A stretch of DNA of 64,000 nucleotides from Caprella mutica. Taxonomy: Eukaryota > Arthropoda > Malacostraca > Amphipoda > Caprellidae. The DNA lies in NCBI GenBank assembly GCA_947561585.1, contig CANNZV010001115.1, positions 269,115 through 333,114 of the forward strand, given 5' to 3'. How positions within the stretch are numbered: the stretch's first letter is position 1; each line of letters starts with the position of its first letter. The position numbers were made by a program, and so were the translations under genes. Of this stretch, positions 55,189-64,000 are shown piece by piece. A model generated the notes under the pieces. The model was not told the origin of the DNA. It saw nothing but the letters and a program-made list of their open reading frames with translations, and made no database searches.

Positions 55189-58100
55189 TTGCTGGTCTAT
55201 TGCAGCACTTTTATTCTATTGCTGGTCTATTGCAGCACTTTTGTTCTATTGCTGGTCTATTGCAGCACTTTTATTCTATTGCTTGTCTATTGCAGCACTT
55301 TTATTCTATTGCTGGTCTATTGCAGCACTTTTATTCTATTGCTGGTCTATTGCAGCACTTTCATTCTATTGCTGGTCTATTGCAGCACTTTTATTCTATT
55401 GCTGGTCTATTGCAGCACTTTTATTCTATTGCTGGTCTATTGCAGCACTGTTATTCTATTGCTGGTCTATTGCAGCACTGTTTTTTTATTGCTGGTCTAT
55501 TGCAGCACTGTTATTCTATTGCTGGTCTATTACAGCACTGTTATTCTATTGCTGGTCTATTGCAGCACTGTTATTCTATTGCTGGTCTATTGCAGCACTA
55601 TTATTCTATTGCTGGTCTATTGCAGCAATGTTATTCTATTGCTGGTCTATTGCAGCACTTTTATTCTATTGCTGGTCTATTGCAGCACTGTTATTCTATT
55701 GCTGGTCTATTGCAGCAATTTTATTCTATTGCTGGTCTATTGCAGCAATGTTATTTTATTGCTGGTCTATTGCAGCATTGTTATTCTATTGCTAGTCTAT
55801 TGCAGCACTGTTATTCTATTTCTGGTCTATTGCAGCACTGTTATTCTATTGCTGGTCTGTTGCAGCACTGTTATTCTATTGCTGGTCTATTGCAGCACTG
55901 TTATTCTATTGCTGGTCTATTGCAGCACTGTTATTCTATTGCTGGTCTATTGCAGCACTGTTATTCTATTGCTGGTCTATTGCAGCACTGTTATTCTATT
56001 GCTGGTCTATTGCAGCACTTTTATTCTATTGCTGGTCTATTGCAGCACTGTTATTCTATTGCTGGTCTATTGCAGCACTGTTATTCTATTGCTGGTCTAT
56101 TGCAGCACTGTTATTCTATTGCTGGTCTATTGCAGCACTGTTATTCTATTGCTGGTCTATTGCAGCAATGTTATTCTATTTCTGGTCCAATGCAGCACTT
56201 TTATTCTATTGCTGGTCTATTGCAGCAATGTTATTCTATTGCTGGTCTATTGCAGCACTGTTATTCTATTGCTGGTCTATTGCAGCACTGTTATTCTATT
56301 GCTGGTCTATTGCAGCACTGTTATTCTATTGCTGGTCTATTGCAGCACTGTTATTCTATTGCTGGTCTATTGCAGCACTGTTATTCTATTGCTGGTCTAT
56401 TGCAGCACTGTTATTCTATTGCTGGTCTATTGCAGCACTGTTATTCTATTGCTGGTCTATTGCAGCACTGTTATTCTATTGCTGGTCTATTGCAGCACTG
56501 TTATTCTATTGCTGGTCTATTGCAGCACTGTTATTCTATTGCTGGTCTATTGCAGCACTGTTATTCTATTGCTGGTCTATTGCAGCAATGTTATTCTATT
56601 TCTGGTCCAATGCAGCACTTTTATTCTATTGCTGGTCTATTGCAGCAATGTTATTCTATTGTTGGTCTATTGCAGCACTGTTATTCTATTGCTGGTCTAT
56701 TGCAGCACTGTTATTCTATTGCTGGTCTATTGCAGCACTGTTATTCTATTGCTGGTCTATTGCAGCACTGTTATTCTATTGCTGGTCTATTGCAGCACTG
56801 TTATTCTATTGCTGGTCTATTGCAGCACTGTTATTCTATTGCTGGTCTTTTGCAGCACTTTTATTCTATTGCTGGTCTATTGCAGCACTGTTATTCTATT
56901 GCTGGTCTATTGCAGCACTGTTTTTTTATTGCTGGTCTATTGCAGCACTGTTATTCTATTGCTGGTCTATTACAGCACTGTTATTCTATTGCTGGTCTAT
57001 TGCAGCACTGTTATTCTATTGCTGGTCTATTGCAGCACTGTTATTCTATTGCTGGTCTATTGCAGCAATGTTATTCTATTGCTGGTCTATTGCAGCAATG
57101 TTATTTTATTGCTGGTCTATTGCAGCATTGTTATTCTATTGCTAGTCTATTGCAGCACTGTTATTCTATTTCTGGTCTATTGCAGCACTGTTATTCTATT
57201 GCTGGTCTGTTGCAGCACTGTTATTCTATTGCTGGTCTATTGCAGCACTGTTATTCTATTGCTGGTCTATTGCAGCACTGTTATTCTATTGCTGGTCTAT
57301 TGCAGCACTGTTATTCTATTGCTGGTCTATTGCAGCACTGTTATTCTATTGCTGGTCTATTGCAGCACTTTTATTCTATTGCTGGTCTATTGCAGCACTG
57401 TTATTCTATTGCTGGTCTATTGCAGCACTGTTATTCTATTGCTGGTCTATTGCAGCACTGTTATTCTATTGCTGGTCTATTGCAGCACTGTTATTCTATT
57501 GCTGGTCTATTGCAGCAATGTTATTCTATTTCTGGTCCAATGCAGCACTTTTATTCTATTGCTGGTCTATTGCAGCAATGTTATTCTATTGCTGGTCTAT
57601 TGCAGCACTGTTATTCTATTGCTGGTCTATTGCAGCACTGTTATTCTATTGCTGGTCTATTGCAGCACTGTTATTCTATTGCTGGTCTATTGCAGCACTG
57701 TTATTCTATTGCTGGTCTATTGCAGCACTGTTATTCTATTGCTGGTCTATTGCAGCACTGTTATTCTATTGCTGGTCTATTGCAGCACTGTTATTCTATT
57801 GCTGGTCTATTGCAGCACTGTTATTCTATTGCTGGTCTATTGCAGCACTGTTATTCTATTGCTGGTCTATTGCAGCACTGTTATTCTATTGCTGGTCTAT
57901 TGCAGCACTGTTATTCTATTGCTGGTCTATTGCAGCAATGTTATTCTATTTCTGGTCCAATGCAGCACTTTTATTCTATTGCTGGTCTATTGCAGCAATG
58001 TTATTCTATTGCTGGTCTATTGCAGCACTGTTATTCTATTGCTGGTCTATTGCAGCACTGTTATTCTATTGCTGGTCTATTGCAGCACTGTTATTCTATT

Positions 58101-58558
58101 GCTGGTCTATTGCAGCACTGTTATTCTATTGCTGGTCTATTGCAGCACTGTTATTCTATTGCTGGTCTATTGCAGCACTGTTATTCTATTGCTGGTCTAT
58201 TGCAGCACTGTTATTCTATTGCTGGTCTATTGCAGCACTGTTATTCTATTGCTGGTCTATTGCAGCACTGTTATTCTATTGCTGGTCTATTGCAGCAATG
58301 TTATTCTATTGCTGGTCTATTGCAGCACTTTTATTCTATTGCTGGTCTATTGCAGCAATGTTATTCTATTGCTGGTCTATTGCAGCACTGTTATTCTATT
58401 GCTGGTCTATTGCAGCACTGTTATTCTATTGCTGGTCTATTGCAGCACTGTTATTCTATTGCTGGTCTATTGCAGCACTGTTATTCTATTGCTGGTCTAT
58501 TGCAGCACTGTTATTCTATTGCTGGTCTATTGCAGCACTGTTATTCTATTGCTGGTCT
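55189..58558 (+). repeat. 30-bp minisatellite, ~112 units, higher-order structure
   Basis: The unit is TTGCTGGTCTATTGCAGCAC followed by TGTTATTCTA. Variants mark duplications: TCTGGTCCAATGCAGCACTT at 56181, 56601, 57531 and 57951 gives spacings of 420 and 1350 bp; TTTTTTTATT at 55481 and 56921 gives 1440. All three plus frames stay open (up to 1139 codons, Cys-Tyr-Ser-Ile-Ala-Gly-Leu-Leu-Gln-His repeats), while the minus unit has a stop in each frame. The frames are consequences of unit length and composition, not evidence for a gene. Confidence 0.97.
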
Positions 58559-58560
58559 AG

Positions 58561-59250
58561 TGAAAAGAGACAGTTTTCAAGGGTTTTTTTGCGTTGTATG
58601 AAGCATGCTGTCAATTTCCGAGTGTTAAATTTTCTCGATATATTGACATATCGGCTGTTAGATTATGAGTAATTGGTGCTGCTGAGTGGGAGGTTAATTG
58701 CTTTTGCAGAGTTAAAACGTGACCTTTTAGCACTGATAAATACCTTGCACGGCAGAAATATAATGACAGTAGATATGACCTGTACAGAAATTATTGACAA
58801 TTTTCTTCATGAGATTATTTCTGTACTTTAAATATATATTTCTCTATCATAATTCGATGCAATTAATAATGTACAATGACGTTATATATTAATGATTTAC
58901 GTTTAGTTGAAATTTGTCGAAAACGGATTCGCCGAATAGAGGATGTGCCGAATAGACTTATTTAAAACAAAATTTAAAATTGCACTAAAGTTAACAAAAA
59001 GAAACGAAACAACGAAATCAATACCCGTAGTTACACTAAATGATCCTTTAATTAATCAATCTCTTCGATAATCATAGTAACTGTTGATTTATACCACAGA
59101 ATGATATTTTGTCTTTGTTCTTATTTTAAAGACGTTCAAGCTCTACTTTTCTTTCATTTGAGCGTTTGGCTTGTTTTTAGTTTGTGTGTTACTAACGTGT
59201 TTATTCATTATTTGAGAATAATCCATGTTTACTACTTTGTTTGGTATGCA
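58561..59250. other. spacer after the 30-bp array
   Basis: GATTCGCCGAATAGA and GTGCCGAATAGAC at 58927-58960 are two copies of a short word. No gene was recognised. Confidence 0.4.
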
Positions 59251-59525
59251 GTCGTTTCGTCGACAGACGTTTCGCCGACAGACGTTTCGTCGACAGACAT
59301 TTCGTCGACAGGACTTTTCGTTGACAAGACGTTTTGTCGAAAAATTTTCATTTTAACACACTCTAATGTTTCAAAACATGTACTTTAACAGAAGAATGTA
59401 TCAAACGATCAAATTACAAAATAGAATAATGGTAAAAACACTAAACCAAAACTATTCAATAATAACAAATTATTTTAAAGCAATTGAATATTTTCGGATC
59501 AAGTTACGTTTGTGATTATAAAAAA

Positions 59526-60093
59526 CTAGTGTATTTGCCCGTTAAAAATAACAGGTATTCAATAGTAATTTATTACCCGTTGTTAGGTCATTTTCAGTGA
59601 ACTCGAATAAAATTTATTTTTCTGCATAAACTGATACTTTTTTCATAGATAAAAACATTTAAAAATTAAATAAAAACAGGTGAATTTAAATACAAAGTCA
59701 ATATATTCCCGTGCGTATCATAGTTACATTCTTCATATTTAAAAGCAATCTAGTAAAAGCGGACACCAAATAAATAAACACACTAGGGAAATTATTAGTA
59801 TAGATTAAAACAATTTCCTCTCAATAATTTAATTTATATATTTATTTGGTGTCCGCTTTTACACGACGGGTATTAAACATGAAGAATGTAACTATGATAC
59901 GCATGCACGGGAATATATTGATATGAAATTTAAATTCCTCCGTTTTTATTCAATTTTTAAATGTTTTTATCAATGAAAAACTGATCAGTTTATGCAGAAA
60001 AATGAAATTTATTTGAAGCCACTAAAAAAAACCTAAGAACGGGTAATAAATTACTATTGAAGACCCGTTATTTTTAACGGGCAAAAACACTAG
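59526..60093. mobile_element. 568-bp palindromic foldback, copy 2
   Basis: Same as 46234-46741, with CTAGTGTATTTGCCCGTTAA ends, GTCCGCTTTTACACGACGG arms and a somewhat longer loop (near 59800). Placed inside the word-ended element. Confidence 0.85.
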
Positions 60094-60400
60094 TACTATA
60101 TAATGAGAGCTGCGTCCATCCGTGTGTTACACTTTTATTAGGAAACACATATTAAACGGAAAAACAAATCATTTGTGGCAGTATCATGATTACAGGCTAC
60201 AATAATATTTACACTAATTATTTGAAAATTGAAATTCATATTTTTGTTTTTGAAAGAATTTTCTGTTTAATCAGAATATTGGTACCATAATACATACTTG
60301 AATTAGAATATAATTTAGATTCAATAACCGGTACTGTACTGGTGATAATAAGATTCATATCGTCGGATTTGTAATTGATAAGTCATTTTCAGTTGGTAAA
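60094..60400 (-). repeat. dispersed repeat R, copy 2
   Basis: Reverse of 45955-46233, meeting the foldback at the same border (CACTAGTACTATATAATGAG). The shared border in both places suggests that R and the foldback travel together. Confidence 0.75.
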
Positions 60401-61180
60401 TGTCCACTGTTCGACTACTGCGGGTTTTCTGTAATTGAGTGAAAATCCTAAATTGAAGGTCAAGATTTAGTATAAGGAACTCGCCGTTGAATGTTTATCG
60501 ATACTTAAGTTATTGTTTTACCAAAAAGTGATTCTTTGAATCCAGTAGTTGGCTTTAAAATACAAAAAGTTCAGAGTTATCGAACGATATCCCATCTTCG
60601 AATTTGTGATCCTACAAGAAAAATATGAGCTTACTACATGATATTAAAGAATAATAAATTATTATCAATTTTCTTAAAATAATATAAACGACACATTTAC
60701 CCAAGCCAACACGGCAAGATACTAATAGGCAGTTGTGACACAAGGCTACATATATAGACAAAGAATTATATATAAGAATGCTCTTTGTGTGTGGATGCAG
60801 TCATTCAGATTTCAATGATTTCATTATTTGATGCGATACATATTTTTTAGTTTTGTCTTACATATACAATTTTTCAAATTACTTTAAAATAATTTGTTAT
60901 TATTGAATAGTTTTGGTTTAGTATTAAAGTAGACAAACGATTGAAATAATTTAATAGTTTTCCTCCTTACCATTATTCTATTTAATAATTTGATCGTGTG
61001 ATACATTATTGTGTTAAAGTACATGTTTTGTAACATTAGAGTGTGTTAATATCCATTTTACGAAAATTTATCGACAAAACGTCTTGTCGACGAAAAGTCC
61101 TGACGACGAAACGTCTGTCGGCGAAAAGTCTGTCGACGAAATGTCTGTCGACGAAACGTCTGTCGGCGAAACGTCTGTCA

Positions 61181-61782
61181 ACCCTTTAATTGTTTCAACG
61201 CAGTCATGATATAATATATATCTATTTAGTTTTCTCCTTATGTTTAGAGATGCACTGATACCAAATTGTTATATGCCTGTTATTCAAAGTTTCATAGGTA
61301 GGCATTCAAATTTTCTTTTACTGTATAATTTCTAAAGTAAATATTTACATAGGTTTCTACGATCATCATGAGATAGGATTATACACCCATGTACTTATAC
61401 TTAGATAGCTTCATAACTTACAAGTATATAATACCTATGCAATAAAATAACCTGATTGCATTAAATCACTAGGATAACTTTTATGATATGGGGAAAATAT
61501 TTCTATTATTAAAAATCGGGCGCTTGTGTCAGGGAAAATATTTATTTAAATATCATAATGAAATAATCATTAATGAATAGAGATTATGCATAATTTACAA
61601 TATAATAATATTTAAATCGTGTAATGATAGCTCCCAATCGAATATTGGTTGATATTATTATGCATCCACAGCATTGTCAAAGACTGTGGTGGGCCACTTT
61701 CCTTTCGCTCATCGATATACTCAACACTACTAAAAATAAATCAACCGAAACACAGCAAGTTAACTAACTATGTGTAAACAGT
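61181..61782. other. AT-rich spacer
   Basis: No recognised feature before the 32-bp array. Confidence 0.45.
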
Positions 61783-64000
61783 GACTCTTCATTCTGATAG
61801 TACATCATCACAGTGACTCTTTTCTCTGATAGTACATCATCACATTGACTCTTTTCTCTGATAGTACATCATCACAGTGACTCTTTTCTCTGATAGTACA
61901 TCATCACAGTGACTCTTTTCTCTGATAGTACATCATCACAGTGACTCTTTCCTCTGATAGTACATCATCACAGTGACTCTTTTCTCTGATAGTACATCAT
62001 CACATTGACTCTTTTCTCTGATAGTACATCATCACAGTGACTCTTCTTTCTGATAGTACATCATCACAGTGACTCTTTTCTCTGATAGTACATCATCACA
62101 GTGACTCTTCTTTCTGATAGTACATCATCACAGTGACTCTTTTCTCTGATAGTACATCATCACAGTGACTCTTTTCTCTGATAGTACATCATCACAGTGA
62201 CTCTTTTCTCTGATAGTACATCATCACAGTGACTCTTTTGTCTGATAGTACATCATCACATTGACTCTTTTCTCTGATAGTACATCATCACAGTGACTCT
62301 TTTCTCTGATAGTACATCATCACAGTGACTCTTTTCTCTGATAGTACATCATCACAGTGACTCTTCTTTCTGATAGTACATCATCACAGTGACTCTTTTC
62401 TCTGATAGTACATCATCACATTGACTCTTTTCTCTGATAGTACATCATCACAGTGACTCTTTCCTCTGATAGTACATCATCACAGTGACTCTTTTCTCTG
62501 ATAGTACATCATCACATTGACTCTTTTCTCTGATAGTACATCATCACAGTGACTCTTTTCTCTGATAGTACATCATCACAGTGACTCTTTTCTCTGATAG
62601 TACATCATCACAGTGACTCTTCTTTCTGATAGTACATCATCACAGTGACTCTTTTCTCTGATAGTACATTATCACAGTGACTCTTTTCTCTGATAGTACA
62701 TCATCACAGTGACTCTTTTCTCTGATAGTACATCATCTTAGTGACTCTTTTCTCTGATAGTACATCATCACAGTGACTCTTTTCTCTGATAGTACATCAT
62801 CACATTGACTCTTTTCTCTGATAGTACATCATCACAGTGACTCTTCTTTCTGATAGTACATCATCACAGTGACTCTTTTCTCTGATAGTACATCATCACA
62901 GTGACTCTTCTTTCTGATAGTACATCATCACAGTGACTCTTTTCTCTGATAGTACATCATCACAGTGACTCTTTTCTCTGATAGTACATCATCACAGTGA
63001 CTCTTTTCTCTGATAGTACATCATCACAGTGACTCTTTTGTCTGATAGTACATCATCACATTGACTCTTTTCTCTGATAGTACATCATCACAGTGACTCT
63101 TTTCTCTGATAGTACATCATCACAGTGACTCTTTTCTCTGATAGTACATCATCACAGTGACTCTTCTTTCTGATAGTACATCATCACAGTGACTCTTTTC
63201 TCTGATAGTACATCATCACATTGACTCTTTTCTCTGATAGTACATCATCACAGTGACTCTTTCCTCTGATAGTACATCATCACAGTGACTCTTTTCTCTG
63301 ATAGTACATCATCACATTGACTCTTTTCTCTGATAGTACATCATCACAGTGACTCTTTTCTCTGATAGTACATCATCACAGTGACTCTTCTTTCTGATAG
63401 TACATCATCACAGTGACTCTTTTCTCTGATAGTACATCATCACAGTGACTCTTTTCTCTGATAGTACATCATCACAGTGACTCTTTTCTCTGATAGTACA
63501 TCATCTTAGTGACTCTTTTCTCTGATAGTACATCATCACAGTGACTCTTTTCTCTGATAGTACATCATCACAGTGACTCTTTTCTCTGATAGTACATCAT
63601 CACAGTGACTCTTCTTCTGATAGTACATCATCACAGTGACTCTTTTCTCTGATAGTACATCATCACAGTGACTCTTTTCTCTGATAGTACATCATCACAG
63701 TGACTCTTTTCTCTGATAGTACATCATCACAGTGACTCTTTTCTCTGATAGTACATCATCACAGTGACTCTTTTCTCTGATAGTACATCATCACAGTGAC
63801 TCTTTTCTCTGATAGTACATCATCACAGTGACTCTTTTCTCTGATAGTACATCATCACAGTGACTCTTTTCTCTGATAGTACATCATCACAGTGACTCTT
63901 TTCTCTGATAGTACATCATCACAGTGACTCTTTTCTCTGATAGTACATCATCACAGTGACTCTTTCCTCTGATAGTACATCATCACAGTGACTCTTTCTC
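61783..64000 (+). repeat. 32-bp minisatellite, ~69 units, runs off the window
   Basis: The unit is TCTGATAGTACATCATCACA followed by GTGACTCTTTTC. Variant units (ACATTGACTC, CTTCTTTCTG, CTTTTGTC, CATCATCTTA) recur with spacings of 768-800 bp (CTTTTGTCTG at 62234 and 63034; CATCATCTTA near 62735 and 63503), showing that blocks of 24-25 units were duplicated. The last part (from 63620) is nearly homogeneous. The array continues past the right edge. Confidence 0.97.

Larger units (their letters stand above)
59251..61180. mobile_element. 1.93-kb element with GACGTTTCGTCGACA word-array ends
   Basis: The left end has five to six words of (A)GACGTTTCGTCGAC type (59251-59340), mirrored at 61065-61180. 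Inversion continues inward to about 59495 and 60870 (AACCAAAACTATTCAATAAT, then AACAAATTATTTTAAAG). The interior holds a foldback (59526-60093) and repeat R. No coding capacity. No target duplication was found. Same end architecture as 31079-40042 but different words. Confidence 0.75.

Noticed and set aside
55182..58672. Open frames of 325-1139 codons as genes
   Set aside because: They are pure 30-bp satellite readings in three frames at once, without domains, proper starts or tails.
61783..64000. CRISPR array
   Set aside because: Units are contiguous 32-bp repeats with no unique spacers, no cas genes, and the DNA is of animal type.

Overview
This window is AT-rich animal DNA, most likely from an arthropod and plausibly an insect. 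The basis is its transposon content: a BEL/Pao retroelement, a CR1/Jockey-group LINE, and Tc1/mariner, pogo, hAT and other DNA transposon remnants. There are no bacterial operons, no rRNA, and no intact host gene that I can recognise. Species cannot be named from sequence alone. Every protein-coding stretch I can identify belongs to a transposable element, and all are damaged or partial. The window is in effect a nested pile of mobile elements and minisatellites.

Layout. 1-4279 is the 3' part of a BEL/Pao LTR retroelement: zinc knuckles, protease, RT and RNase H are readable, most of the integrase core is deleted, and the probable 3' LTR starts at 4007. 4310-4985 (-) is a decayed pogo/Tigger-type transposase. 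5640-6830 is a LINE C-terminal fragment split by a 433-bp MITE with a perfect 8-bp target duplication. 8038-10230 is a tandem-unit repeat family interrupted by two elements (1.28 kb with TA duplication, 425 bp with 7-8-bp duplication). 12.3-18.5 kb holds minisatellites, a 2.43-kb TA-flanked element inserted into a 59-bp minisatellite, two sister MITEs, and two copies of a tRNA-like SINE. 18.5-22.7 kb has an inverted-ended element, a hAT remnant, a foldback and an RNase H fragment. 23845-27730 (-) is a nearly full-length but frameshifted LINE (ORF1, endonuclease, RT).

28.3-42.05 kb is the most complex part. Two inverted ~1.38-kb arms, each carrying hAT-like transposase sequence, enclose a 426-bp element with GGTCATGAGCCCCCC-type ends, a Tc1-like remnant, and a ~9-kb element (31079-40042). 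The ends of that large element are arrays of GGACGTTTCGTTAC-type words. On its minus strand it carries the broken gene of a nuclease-like transposon protein, itself interrupted by a 1.57-kb Tc1-type foldback (36851-38416) and by about 3.8 kb of intron or insertion.

43038-45773 is a 2.7-kb hAT-type element with an 8-bp duplication and a second hAT element inside it. 45.8-48.1 kb has a palindromic foldback and a Tc1 transposase with a readable DD34E triad. 50555-52577 is a 21-bp minisatellite, 55189-58558 a 30-bp minisatellite with 1350-1440-bp higher-order structure, and 61783-64000 a 32-bp minisatellite running off the right edge. 59251-61180 is another word-array-ended element that contains a second copy of the foldback.

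The most unusual theme is a class of elements whose inverted ends are short, GC-rich, word-like tandem arrays. The words differ between elements while the architecture is the same, and in two cases a shared ~150-bp core lies inside. Their boundaries were found by reading inverted repeats and target duplications. Copy identity, age and superfamily need alignments that I could not run.
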